64,000 nt of DNA from Phytophthora quininea (lineage: Eukaryota; Oomycota; Peronosporomycetes; Peronosporales; Peronosporaceae). The position numbers were made by a program, and so were the translations under genes. The DNA lies in NCBI GenBank assembly GCA_011947345.1, contig JAAVTG010000521.1, positions 62,001 through 126,000 on the forward strand, in the 5' to 3' direction. Of the stretch, positions 11,378-22,317 are shown piece by piece; the first letter of the stretch is position 1; each line of letters begins with the position of its first letter. The notes under the pieces are model-generated. The model did no database searches and was not told the origin of the DNA. It saw only the letters and a program-made list of their open reading frames with translations.

Positions 11378-12340
11378 CTACGTGGGACTTGCGGGAGCTT
11401 TGGTCTCACGCCGGTAAGTGGATGATCTATCCTGCTTAAGGAGCCAGGTTTGGAAGCTACGAGCGACGAGTTTGGCGTTGTGGAAGGCTTTGGCGACGGC
11501 GAACTTGCCTTCGTCTTGAAGGAGTGGTTGTGCTCGACGACGAGCCCAAGAAGTGGCAGTCTCTGCAATGCGTCGTTGAGATACACGACGACGACGTCGG
11601 AACGCGGCGCTTTGGTGGACGACTTGTCGCCAATAGTGGAAAGCTCTTGCTCGACGACAGCGACGGGATAGCTGCAGTGCTGCAGCGAATTGACTCGACC
11701 CGCCAGGGTATAAGGCCTGGTAGAGATAGCAGCGAGCGTAGCTCTGGAGGATGTGGGCTTTAACTGCTTGGAGAGCCAGCAAACGAGCTCGACTAGGGAT
11801 AGCAGGAGCTGACGAAGCCTTCAAGATTGACTTAGGCTGCGCCACTACACGCAGTTTGATGCACGGCCTTCTGGATCGCAGTCGCACCTCGGAATGGCGG
11901 GCTTTGTCTTCTTTTACCGGCTGTACTAGTCCATCCAGAAGCTTGGATGTGATCTCTTCGAGAGCGTTCACTTCTTTCTGGTATTCTCTTCGCACCGAAG
12001 TGCTGCTCAGCAACACGTCGTTGCTGACGATGCGCAATTGCTCGTCAAAGTCGGCACAGAACTTGACGACTGCAGCTGTGCACCGTCGAGTAGTTTCCGA
12101 GCCAACGCTTTGCCGTTCTGGCTGCTGCCGGTACTTCTCGACTTGAATCGGCTCTGTGTCTCTTGTCGTCGATCTCGCAGGACTGCGCTGCTTGGAGTCT
12201 CGTCGTCTCTGCAGGAAAACTCGCTTGGCTCGTGCTAGTGCAGGGAACTCGGTCACCCCTGCCATTTCGCGTCCAGCTCGCGATCTGTGACGCTTCAGAG
12301 TCTCTCTATCACTTGAAATCCTTTCAATTTGGCTTATCAT
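11378..12340 (-). CDS. Sfi1-like repeat protein (possible centrin binder)
   Basis: The frame is 320 residues from the ATG at 12340 to TAG at 11378. It is highly basic (Arg/Gln/Ala-rich) and helical. The C-terminal half carries units of the type ARAFxxW and ARSFxxW, spaced about 60 residues apart, with a short IQ-like helix before them. These resemble Sfi1/centrin-binding repeats of centrosome and basal-body proteins. Zoosporic oomycetes have basal bodies, so a centrosomal role is plausible, but this rests on weak motif similarity. Confidence 0.55.
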   Translation of the reverse strand: MISQIERISSDRETLKRHRSRAGREMAGVTEFPALARAKRVFLQRRRDSKQRSPARSTTRDTEPIQVEKYRQQPERQSVGSETTRRCTAAVVKFCADFDEQLRIVSNDVLLSSTSVRREYQKEVNALEEITSKLLDGLVQPVKEDKARHSEVRLRSRRPCIKLRVVAQPKSILKASSAPAIPSRARLLALQAVKAHILQSYARCYLYQALYPGGSSQFAAALQLSRRCRRARAFHYWRQVVHQSAAFRRRRRVSQRRIAETATSWARRRAQPLLQDEGKFAVAKAFHNAKLVARSFQTWLLKQDRSSTYRRETKAPASPT

Positions 12341-13835
12341 TTGCCTTGGAAGCGATACAGAAACTTGCTTACAACACACAAAATACTCAAAGAGATGGAC
12401 GGCCAGTCAGACTCAACACGTTGGGGAAATTCGCGAGGACTTGTCAGGTATTTGGACACGCAGGAAAACCTTGCAGCAATAGCAGCCAGCGCAGTCTGAA
12501 GAAAGACACCATGAAACTCCACAACCGCAGCACGAATCTACCGACAGACAAGGGCGAACCTTTATTGCCGTTGTGACTGCGCCCGGCCCCGAAGAACCAA
12601 AACACTGCCGAACGACAACCCACCGGCAAATTGCACCACAATTCAGAGTATCTAGCATCTTCTTCTGCGCAGTTACTCGTCACATTGTTTTTAGCCCCTT
12701 GTGCTCCCCAATACTTGACCGGCATGAGCAGATTCTCGACAGAAACAACTCGAAGTCAACAAACTCGGCGATCGAAGACGTCAACTAGCACAAATCACAT
12801 CCAGAAATATTAAATCCAACATGGAGCAAAGCAGAAAGCACGAGAACCACTGAAGACACAGTTCCCAAGCAACCAAGGTAGAATACCAAAGCATAGAGTG
12901 GAGAATAAACACACAATTTCTTGGACATGCACCACTAGAACCTCATCATTTCTTCATCCTTTTCAAAGTGTGTTTGTCACCTCAATATCCGGGTGAGGAG
13001 AAGAAAGAGGTCAATAAAAACATGTAACACACCGGACTGAGGATATCCCCAATAAAACACACCAATATTGCCTCCCCAAATGCGAAGAACACGAGTTCTC
13101 CACCATCTCTTGTCTAGGGTTACAGGCAGCTCATCAAAACTGCCTCCTGTTGAGCGCAGCGCACGCCAAGAAATTGTATACAACCCCACTCAGTTCGGTA
13201 AACTTTAGACTTGGTCACTAGGAGGTTCTTGACGCTCTCCCTCGCATGCCGGCTTAGTTTTGATGGAAAGATTGCACCACAGACGTCTTCGCATAGTCAC
13301 GCCGGTCGGAACGAGCGTCTGCAAGCGTCTGCACGCACGGCGTCGCTCGCTCGAAGGTGCTGCATCATCAGCCGCCACATAGTGCGGTCAAAATTATAGG
13401 TTTCTGTCCATACTCACATCAATATAACCAAATGTTTTTTTCGACTCCATTTTGCAATAAACCGTTTTTGTAGCTATTCGAGCCAAGAAACCCATTCATG
13501 GGCGGCGGGGTCGTGAACGACGTATTGGCGGGTCGACAGGGACATTGCTTGCCTGTTCACGGAGTAGTTCGTGACGAGACTTATGGTCCAGTTTGACGGA
13601 GAGGTCCTAACTGGGAAACTATCGCAATGTGCTCCTGGATGCCACGATCACCGAGTGCTCCAAACTCAACATGCAAGCAAGGACGAAGGCCCAAGCTAAG
13701 CAAGCCGAAGTCCTTATCACCAATTTTACGACTCATTTCGCCCCAGTGCTGAGTGAACGTAGGTTGAATCATGAGCTTGCTGCACGCACTATTCATTTTA
13801 CTGGACACAGTCGACAACTCGGTTCCTAAAAACGA
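12341..13835. other. Gene-poor intergenic stretch
   Basis: About 1.5 kb with no frame of convincing coding character. The first 400 bp would contain the promoter of the minus-strand Sfi1-like gene. Composition becomes more A/T-rich after 12.8 kb. No tandem repeat, RNA gene or recognisable transposon end was seen. It marks the boundary between the intact gene block and the degenerate ankyrin/effector region. Confidence 0.5.
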
Positions 13836-13980
13836 AATGGCGATACCATCGCCAATGTCAGCTGTGCAAGTGGTCTACAGCACTGCAGCTTTCCTGAGAC
13901 GCTGAAGCACGTGTTAGGGTTGATGTCCGAGTTTTGGACGCTGAATATCAATTCGGTCACGCTGTTGGAGAAGATCTAGA
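13836..13980 (+). pseudogene. Ankyrin-family head fragment (relic)
   Basis: Starting at an ATG at 13836, the DNA follows the 5' end of the P2 ankyrin gene at 34912 closely (CCGCCAATG...CTGTGCAAGTGGTCTAC...CTGTTGGAGAAGATCT). A stop codon interrupts it within about 55 bases and indels break the frame. Similarity fades after the GAGAAGATCT block. The next 250 bp contain possible further ankyrin-family debris on the minus strand (about 13957-14243), which I cannot align with confidence. Confidence 0.75.
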
Positions 13981-14727
13981 AGACTTCTCTGCCTGGATCT
14001 TCAGGCAGAGAATATTATCAGGTGATGGTGTTTGATCTTGCATGGACCAATACCCCGCAGCCTTTGCGAATGTGGACGCTGCTGCTTGGTCTGCACGGCC
14101 TTCTTCATGCGAATCCCGGCGCCTCTGCTCATTAAGGTACTTCCCCATCTCCAGATTGCGACGGCAAATTGCCGAATGAATAGCGCGTCCATAACAAGGT
14201 TTTCATCCAGCTCTAATATCATACCAAGGCGATCCTGGCTCACTACCTCCCCAGCGAGGCGAGGACTTTTCTAAAGCCATGTTCCACCATTAGAAGAGCA
14301 GCGGCATGGTCTCTTCGTTCATGGGAGGCTTGATGTTTCATATGACTGTCCCCGGGTTCCTCAGTTCGTTGCTTCTACAGGACCCTAAAGAATCATGGCG
14401 TGTCCTTGCTGAAGATTGTTCTTGCTTCTGTCCATCAACGAGTAACTACAGTCAGGGATTACGCGGAGCGCTCGTTGATGCTGGTTGGGTTGACGTGGCG
14501 GGTATGATGATGCTTTATCTTTGAGCTATACCAAAGACCAAGTATAGTACACGTACACGGTACATGCTAATGAAAACCATGCCGTTGCCTGTCCCGCTTG
14601 CCACGAGGTCTCAGTGAGAAAATATGATCGCAGTTCGGATGTGCCACAGAGGTGGCTGTCGTGCAAATTCATTCCTCAACTTTCCACCACATACTCAGGC
14701 CTCCTCCAACCAAGCCGACCAAGATCC

Positions 14728-14871
14728 ATGCGACTTCAATGCCTGTTGCTGGCGGTGATCGCTATGGCAACCTCCGGGGTTATCTCAGCTTCCGATTCAA
14801 AGGCAGCTTCCCAGACTCTTTGCTCAAGACCAACGAACAGGAACCCCCAGAACGCGATTCCTTCGAGATGA
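14728..14871 (+). pseudogene. RxLR effector relic, truncated
   Basis: The ATG at 14728 begins a 47-codon frame whose first 30 or so residues are a signal peptide nearly the same as that of the P1 effector pair (18777 and 31682). The frame then shifts and stops at 14871, before any RxLR motif can be read. The 5' flank is also alignable with those genes. Debris of the rest continues to about 15000. It is an older, inactive paralogue of the arm-borne effector. No restored reading is given. Confidence 0.75.
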
Positions 14872-15303
14872 CGTACTGGGCAACGACCATCACTGGTACT
14901 ACACCGAACAACCGGCGAAGTAAAGGACAAGAGACAGTGTTTCACCACACACATTCATCGATTCCGAAAGCCATCAGCTTAACTAACCTCCATTTTGAGT
15001 GAAAATAAATGCGTTGGTGTGAGCTCGGTAAAACTCTCTTGTTTTCTGTGGTGACTTTTGTGCAAACACCAGCGGCTCGAACTCATTTGGGACAACGTAG
15101 TTCATCACGATGTGATACAGCCCTCGGTTCTCATACAGCTAAGCAACCAGAAGTTTAATGATACCGTCACCGAGCGTATTCTAGGGACTCTGCGCACTGC
15201 TTCTTTCGCGACAACGGGACTCCAAATACAAAACACACATTAAAACCGCACACTTGAACTGCATGGTCAGCCAATCAGTCTGACCACTTCTCGCTGGAAG
15301 AAT

Positions 15304-17194
15304 TCATCTTCCTCCAAGGCCATGTCCGACACTAATTTCCATCCGGTTGTGCGTCTGGGTAATGGTCTTCCAGCCAACCGTAAGTGTTTTTGTGAGTTCG
15401 TTGTCCGTTTTGTTGAAAGCGGAGGCAGTGCAGCCAGCACTAAATTTCGAGTGTAGGAAGCGCATCAAAATTATCCCGTGCAGCAGCATTATCCATTGCT
15501 GCAGCTGTGCCACCTTCAGCTTGGTTTGCCTGCAACAATTGAAGCATTTTGAAGTGGTTCCCACACAACGCGTCGATAGCATACGTTGTGCAGCCTTCGG
15601 ACCGTTTTCTGTGGAGCAATTTCACAACGTCGAGCGACTCGTTCTAACTGCTAGGTCCATCGCACGGTCGGTGCAGCCTTCAGTGCAGTCAGAAGCAGCT
15701 AAGATCATTGCCGCCGCTGTGCATTGTACACTGACGTTCTCAGGAAGCCACTTGACAAGGTCAAGGTTTCCTTCGCAGACGGCTGTATCGGAAACACGAG
15801 CCGTGTAATCTTCCATTTGGCAGTCATGCAACCACTTGACGACTTCTAAGTGCCGTTTGTGAGCTGAACAATCCATCGCATCAGTTGTACAGCCCTCAAT
15901 TCGATTGTTGTGAAGCCACTGCACGATTTCCAGGTGGCCATTTGTTGCCGCATTATCCAGTGTCTCCGTCGAGCAAGTCGGTCCCGTTTCACTCACTGAC
16001 TTCCTCCACTTTCGTTTCTTGTTGTCTCCACTTTTATCACGCTCGATGTGGCTCAGACACTGGACAACCTCAAGATAACCCTTTCGAGCGGCCTCATCAA
16101 TGGACTTGAAATCTTCCTCTCCCTCTTCTGATTGCTAGTCGAACAGACCAATGTCGGGGTCATCTCCAAATGTTTAAAAAGCCACAGCTTCCACGTGGCC
16201 TCCACACACAGCTACAACCATCGTTAAGTCTGAAATCCAATGCAATCCAAAATATGAACCATCCGGGCCAGCTGGTTGAGTGAGCGGGTAATCCTTATTT
16301 TCACAGACCTTCATCCAATAGTTATCATACATATACCGCGCGATCTTCGTTTCCCCACGAGATGCAGCGTACTCCACAGCTCGAGCTGCTTCCACCGGGT
16401 TCGTCTCCAGCATCCACTTGACGAAATTCACAGCCATCTGCGCTACATTGTCGAAACAGTGCAAAAAAAACTGCATCGTGCCGAATCGGTCGGCTGCCGC
16501 AGCTGTAAGGATCAATTCGTAAGTATCTGCAGCAACGAGGTGATAGTGGGCAAGCAGCTCCTGCATTAAGTCCACGTCCTACCACAACTTCAGGTGCGGT
16601 GACAGGAAGTGGAACATTTTTTCGCAGCCGTTTGATAGTTTCCTGGTGGCCGTTAGTGATGGCTCGTGCCAACTCGCTGCGACCCCAACGGACCACAAAA
16701 GTTGTCTGCTTCAGCATCTTCCTGTTAATCCTGATCAGTCCACACAGTTCCTCTTTCTTTAAAGAGCTTCAAAATGTCCAACTTTCCTTCTGCTGCTGCG
16801 TGCTCAACCACTTCGCAGCCTACAACTCTTGACTCGAAGTGGTCAAACAACCACTTCACCACCTCGATAACGGAATGTTTTACGGCTTCGAGCCTTCCGA
16901 ATCGGAACTGGAAACGATTGTAAAAACATCCGTCAGTAAATACCGTCTTCTGGACCAGTGGCCACCATAACCAGGGCCTTGATCTGCCGGAAGGGCTTCG
17001 TTATTATCCACACAGCTTTGGTAAATCCTGTCCAGTGTTTCACCGAGTTGAGTTGACATGAGGGATGGAACTCTATCGTCACCGAAGTGTCCAGAGACTC
17101 GGGCGCGAACTCCACGACATGCTGCAGCGCCTCGAATCCAGGACCGGAAAGCCAGCGCTGCAATCAGCAGCGGAGGCGGCGTCGGCAGCGACAC
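15304..17194 (-). pseudogene. Ankyrin-family pseudogene, near full length, multiply frameshifted
   Basis: Read on the minus strand from the ATG at 17194 (MSLPTPPPLL, the family start), all four family blocks can be followed through at least five frames. The head has the GPGYGGHWSRRRYL signature at about 17000-16940. The middle block has ARYMYDNYW...YPLTQP near 16330-16270. The 28-residue repeats lie at 15980-15600, and the FLHSKF..GCTASAF cap is near 15430. Stops and frame shifts throughout show it is dead. It is more diverged than the copies in P1-P3. Confidence 0.85.
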
Positions 17195-17299
17195 CGCCTT
17201 GCACGAGATTTAGTTTGTAATTATTCGGAAACTGAATGCTTACATTTGAATTAGGTATGTAACCTTCATCTAGGTTCGCATGGTTTTACCGTTTTTTTA

Positions 17300-18010
17300 G
17301 CCTACCATAGAGCCGACGACAACGTCGACGCCTCCGCTGCTCGCTGTGAAGTTGCTATGTGGCGTGGTTTCCTTCCCGCATGTAGCTGCTCTAGTGTCGA
17401 CTTGCGAGGACTCATCGGTGGAGCTCCCGTTGGCGAGAGCGTGTTCCTTCGAGTCCATGCCTTTATTAGAGCGCGTTTGGGACAGCCGCGTGGATTTCGA
17501 TGCCATCAACTCTGCCTGGTCCATCCGACGACGGCTTCGCTCCGTGCCGCACTACAAAACGTTCCAATTCAATTTGGCGTTGATAGAGGCTTCGAAACTT
17601 CAGAATTTGACGATGGTCAAGTGGTTGGGTTCCAAAAGTTCGCGGTTCAAACTGTCCACACCAAGACGGTCGAGGAAGCGGCAGCGTCGGGGGCGATAGA
17701 GATTTTAAAGTAGTTCAGTGGACAAGCGTCGGGTACGTATATAGCGTCCGATGAGGAAGAGGAAAGCGATGAGGATGATAAAACCGATGTTGACCGTCAG
17801 CAGAAGAAAGCGACAGCGACGAGCAACATCGAGACGTTCACTGGGAAAACACGACGCCGCAAAGCGATCGAAAATGGGCATTCTCTAACGAGTTTGGTGG
17901 TGACATCTCCGACCTACATTGGTACTACCGATGCGAAGACGATAAATACGTCAGTTCCATCGATGAAACAGCACGTGGTGACCACTTGAGATTGTGCAGT
18001 TTCTCCATCA
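17300..18010 (+). pseudogene. Ankyrin-family pseudogene, 5' part
   Basis: The family head can be read from about 17306 (start codon degraded to ATA) as PPLLAVKLL...SFPHVAAL...LPLARACSFESMPLLERVW. It is followed by a shifted frame, and then by the segment WYYRCEDDKYVSSIDETA at about 17923-17975. That segment also occurs at about 19580 and 32350. The rest of the gene is missing or unrecognisable. It faces away from the pseudogene ending at 17194, so the two form another head-to-head pair about 110 bp apart. Confidence 0.75.
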
Positions 18011-18372
18011 GAAGAAGAAGAAATTTAAGTTGATTAACCAGCCGTTTCTCCATCAGTCCGGAGAGGAAGTTTTAAAAGCTGAGCGTAGTCGAAAGAGAAA
18101 GCGTGGCGGTAGTGACGACTGAGATGGAGACTGGGCTCGAGATGAGCCCACCGGGTCAGGTTGCAGGACTGTAGCGATGGATGGCGCAGCAATTAGCGGC
18201 CACAGCGATGAAGGGCAAAACGATGCTGCTACTGCACAAACATCGACACACGAGTGGGACTTACCCTCAATATCGAATTCCCAGAGATCAAAGTTTGGAT
18301 TATTCCCTCAATTTGGAAAGTAGCTGGCTCAAATGGCTTTCGCTACGACGCATTGACGATGCCAAGCACTAC

Positions 18373-18777
18373 CTACTCCACTGGGTATTTCTTGTAGTAC
18401 CAGTCACGGTACGCCTCCCAGAACTGATGTCTGGCGCGATTGTGACCCGTGCCGTGTTCCGCGAATCCCCATAGCACCCAAAGGCTCGAAGGTGTATCGC
18501 CGTCCTTGTGAAAGGGCTTGAAGTCCTCTTCCGTCCATTTCCCGGCAGAAATCCGGCCGAATACTGCGTCCCAGTTGACGCCTCTCTCTTCGTCATCGTC
18601 CTGGAGATCCTCGTCACTTTCAGCCGTCTTGACACCCCGAAGGAATCGCGTCCCAGAAGCTTCCTGCCCGTTGTTTTTGAACGAAAGGGTCTGGAAAGCC
18701 GCCTTGGATTCGACAGCTGAGATAACCCCGGAGGTTGCCAGAGCGATCACTGCCAGCAACAGGTACTGAAGCCGCAT
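18373..18777 (-). CDS. RxLR-EER effector, intact copy
   Basis: A 134-residue frame runs from the ATG at 18777. It starts with a hydrophobic signal peptide (about residues 1-21) ending in a small-residue cleavage region. An RFLR motif follows near residue 44, then an acidic stretch ending DDDEER near residue 65: the RxLR-EER translocation signature of oomycete host-targeted effectors. The C-terminal ~65 residues are rich in Trp and Tyr and probably fold as a short WY-like unit. The copy at 31682 in the other arm is frameshifted in this C-terminal part, so this is the complete one. An initiator-like element lies 45-62 bp upstream. Host target unknown. Confidence 0.85.
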   Translation of the reverse strand: MRLQYLLLAVIALATSGVISAVESKAAFQTLSFKNNGQEASGTRFLRGVKTAESDEDLQDDDEERGVNWDAVFGRISAGKWTEEDFKPFHKDGDTPSSLWVLWGFAEHGTGHNRARHQFWEAYRDWYYKKYPVE

Positions 18778-18821
18778 GAGTCTTGGTCGGCTGGGGTGGA
18801 GGAGGCTTGAGTGTCCGGTGG

Positions 18822-18839
18822 GAAATGTGAGAATGAGAG
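18822..18839 (-). promoter_or_regulatory. Oomycete initiator/FPR-like element
   Basis: On the minus strand this reads CTCTCATTCTCACATTTC, close to the oomycete core promoter consensus GCTCATTYYNCAWTTT (initiator plus flanking promoter region), with one extra base. It sits about 45-62 bp upstream of the RxLR ATG, a usual distance, and is conserved in the other arm. Confidence 0.6.
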
Positions 18840-18939
18840 AATCGAGTTTCTCCTGGTTGCTCGCAAATGGCACATCCCAGTTCTGGCATCTCGCGACTTC
18901 ATGAAAGCCCAAGGATATACGTAACTGCAGCAGCAATAC

Positions 18940-19459
18940 CCTCTTAGTAAGATCGCCCTCGACTGCTTTTGATTGGATGAGCCTTTTAGAGGAATTGTTT
19001 ATTCTTGCTTACGCCTCCATTTGATCATTTCACTCCTCAGCCGCCGTGGTGGATTTGCTATTCCGTTCTTTCGCATGCATGTGGTAAATGTGAATAAGTT
19101 GTGCATGTCTTGTTGATCGAACCCCACTGACTAAATGATGTTCACCAAATTGGTTTTGACACTTCAATATTTTCTTCTTCTGCGTAGTAGGCCTCACGAG
19201 TGTTGGAGTCACTGCGATAAATCATTTCCAGTCTGACAAAGCTGGCAAATAGACCAAAACCGTCATACCCGGCCGATACATCCCCAAAGATGGTCCTCAA
19301 TGACCAGATCGAAATACAGTGTACCGCTATGAAACTGGCACTTTAGGAGAGGACCATATGCTAGTTCCAGGATCTCTTTCAATGCTGTGTTTTATTCTTC
19401 AGCACGTCACAACGCTACTAGAGTAGGTTTCACACTTAGTGATTTAGGATTGAGTTTGG
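18940..19459. other. Non-coding part of P1 left arm
   Basis: About 520 bp between the RxLR promoter and the first ankyrin relic. It is conserved in the other arm (about 31013-31520), with more substitutions and indels than the genes on either side. No coding frame or RNA gene is recognised. Confidence 0.5.
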
Positions 19460-19690
19460 CGGAACGGTCAACGTCGTGGAGATTTCAGGAGAGACGGTGG
19501 TGCTCGACGCTAAACGAGTATTTCGATGTCGTGCAGTGGTTCTATGTTGAGTATGGCGGTGATAACCCCGACCGACTTTGGTACTACCGATGCGAAGACG
19601 ACAAGGACATCAGTGTCATTGATGAGACAGCATATGGTGGCCATTTGCGGTCGATATCACGAAAACCGGTGAGACACTCAAGTGCGTGAT
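19460..19690 (+). pseudogene. Ankyrin-family relic fragment
   Basis: A short open stretch encodes a VVQWFYVEYGGDN.. segment and then LWYYRCEDDKD..IDETAYGGHL, the same middle segment found in the relics at 17.9 and 32.35 kb. Nothing of the head or repeat array is attached. The mirror copy is at about 30783-31012. Confidence 0.65.
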
Positions 19691-19749
19691 CCCCTTCCAA
19701 AAGGATATGAAACAAATATGACGTTCTGAGAAGAATATTCTGTTCCACG

Positions 19750-22059
19750 ATGTCTCCTCCGTCACTGCTGGCAGTGAAGCTGCTATTCCGCTCCAAGAGC
19801 GAGCTAGTGTCACTTCCTCACGTGGTCAACATTGTATCTCTTCTCCTGAACTCGTTCGTCGAACTTCCACTGGCAAAGGTGTGCTCGTTCGGGTCGCTGG
19901 CGCTACTCAACCGCATTTAGGCCAGTCAACTTGGTATCGAAGATAATGCCCTCAGTGGCCGATCCGACGGCTCTTCCGTACTGAAGTTCACTACAAGCGT
20001 TTCCAGTTCACTCACTCGCTGATTGAGGCTGCCAAGCAACGCAACTTGGAATTGGGCCGGTGGTTGTTCGACCATTTTCCAGGCTTCAACGTCGTAACAA
20101 AAGTAGTGGAGGAGGCAGCGTCGGTAGGCACCTTCGACATTTTGAAGTTCTTTGCTGATAATGACAGAGGGATGTATGAGGACTCGGAAGATGAAGCAGG
20201 GCTCAACGATGATCAGTTTGGCCGCCTTCGATACATTGGCTGGGGTGGGGATGACACCGCAAAAGCAGCCAAAGCGGGCCACACAGACATCGTCACGTGG
20301 ATGTTTGATGAGACCAACAACACGGACAGAGACGACGAAGAAACGATCATGGAGGCCGTAGCGACGGGGAATATTCCGTTGGCGAAATGGATCATGGAGT
20401 GGCGTCACACCCTCCCTGTCAACGGCATCCACGATGCAGCAGCGGGAGGCCACTTCGACATGCTGAAATGGGCTTCAGAAAAGGACGGCTCGGTTGGTGC
20501 CGGGAGTTCTTGTGTTGATGACTATGGAGTTCTTTTGAAAGCCGCAGAAGGAGGCCATTTGGATATCGTCAAGTGGCTCACTGCACGCTCCGATGCTGCC
20601 GATGAGAGCGAGGCCAATGAGAGCGAGGCCGATGGAAATATTAGCGGCGGAGGTGGCAGCCAAAGACCTCACTATTCGTACCTTACCAGTTTGGGTGGAG
20701 ACGCTGGTCTTGCTATCCATTCTGCTGCGATCAATGGGCATTTAGAGGTTGCCAAGTACCTCCGCTCTCGTGTGGACAAACCGACAAACGACGCACAGTG
20801 CGAGCAGGAAAGGCAAAAGATTCTCGACAATTTGCACCAGATCCAAAACCATTTTGGCTACGACTTCACTGCCGCCCAAGTCTCAGCCGAAACCATGTTG
20901 CATGTCGTAAGAGAAGGCTTCACGGACATTGCGCGTTGGCTGTGCGAGGGATACAATGCGGATGGCAGATGCAACCTCTTCTGGATGTATGAATAAGAAT
21001 TCGATGAGTATTTGTCCGTGGTGGATGAGGCAGCGATGCATGGCCACCTGGACATTCTTCAGTATCTGCACGAAGTACGGGAAGCTATCTCCGGGGATGA
21101 TGAACAGCAGCGAAAACGCAGACGCCTTAACCAAGTGTCGGGGAGAAACGAGAACGTCGCGGACTAGCTGCTAGAAATGCGGCGTATCCCTTACCTGCTG
21201 AGTCCCTTCCACCACTAAAGCCAATTGGGTCTGGTTGCACCGCTCGAGCAATGGGCAGAGCTGCAGCTAATGGCCACTTTGAAGTCGTCAAATGGTTGCA
21301 CACCAACCAAAGCGAGGGTGACGTTTCGAGCGCCATGAGCCGAGCAGCGGAAGGAGGACACTTCGAAATGGTGCAATGGCTGCACCAACACCTGCCGAAA
21401 GACGGCAAGACTTCTATCGACGGGGCTGCCAGTTGTGGCGACGTAAACGTGGTCAAATGACTGCATGATCACACGAACGCTAGAGACAGCAAATACAGCA
21501 AATACAGCAAATACGTTGTGGATTATGCCGCTCGAGGCGGACACTTGGACGTCGTCAAGTGGCTGCACCTGAATACGGACGCTGGCTGCACGGCCAATGC
21601 GATGGACAGAGCTGCGAAATATGGCCATCTTGACGCGGTGAAATGGCTGCACGAGAACCGGACAGAAGACTGCACGACCGACGCCATTGACGGCGCTGCA
21701 GGTCGAGGTCGCCTTGATATTTTGCAGTGGCTGAAGCGGAATTGCGGTAAGATACCACGTCCACGGTCTTACTCAGGCAGCCCTGGGTATACGTGTAGCG
21801 GGAGCGAGGCGAGGCGAGGCGAGGCGAGGCGATGGCCTTGGCGGCTGTGAACGGCAACTACCGAGTGATTCGGTGGCTGCATGAGACCTGTGAAGAGACA
21901 GCCAGCCAAGACGCGATGGACAGAGCCGTAGCAGGAGATCATTTCGAGACACTGCTGCTCTTGCATCAAATCAACGACTGGGGCTGGTTTCCTCACTCCG
22001 ACAGTGTCGATGAGGAACCGGAGGGCGATACCCACGCTTGGATTAATGAGACATACTAG
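19750..22059 (+). pseudogene. Ankyrin-family pseudogene A1 (P1 left arm)
   Basis: The head starts at the ATG at 19750 (MSPPSLLAVKLLFRSK) and soon meets a stop. The longest surviving frame (20046-20996, 316 residues) carries 28-34-residue ankyrin units separated by acidic Ser/Glu linkers, then stops. Further units follow at 21001-21170, 21251-21460, 21518-21780 and 21832-22059, separated by stops or shifts. The TGA at 21458-21460 replaces the Trp of the WLH motif and is shared with the mirror copy. A triplicated CAGCAAATA at about 21488-21514 and a GAGGC microsatellite at about 21804-21831 are longer here than in the mirror copy. Several fragments might still be translated separately, but the full protein cannot be. 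Confidence 0.85.
21804..21831 (+). repeat. (GAGGC)n microsatellite inside pseudogene A1
   Basis: About five tandem GAGGC units are present here; the mirror copy near 28652-28668 has about three. The unit is 5 bp, so each change shifts the frame. It lies between ankyrin units and lengthens an Arg/Glu/Ala-rich stretch. Confidence 0.85.
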
Positions 22060-22317
22060 GGGGCAGGCTGGATCGAGGAAACCAGCCGCTTGGATGAATC
22101 GGAGGAGAACCTTGTCAGTCCGCTGAGACGAGGCGACATCGGTCAACAAATGACCACCGTAATCATGATAACGGGGAGTACCTTAGACCTCATCGTCCGC
22201 GTGATCAGGATTATGGTGAATGTCTTTGGCCAGCCAGGGTCTGCTGCCTCTCATTTCCGCTTTTGCAGCGTCCTGAGCACACCTTCTCCCCAACCAACCA
22301 CTCCAACTCCGGCTACG

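Noticed and set aside
12444..12725. Minus-strand frame upstream of the Sfi1-like gene as a separate gene
   Set aside because: Short, Cys/Trp-rich by chance, no start context and no conserved motif.
13957..14243. Minus-strand frames as a further ankyrin gene
   Set aside because: A few segments recall the family middle block, but alignment is too weak for a feature of its own; mentioned under the relic at 13836.
14306..14524. 72-codon frame beginning with a hydrophobic segment, as a secreted protein
   Set aside because: No neighbouring evidence, no motif, and it sits in decayed DNA; I could not support it as a gene.
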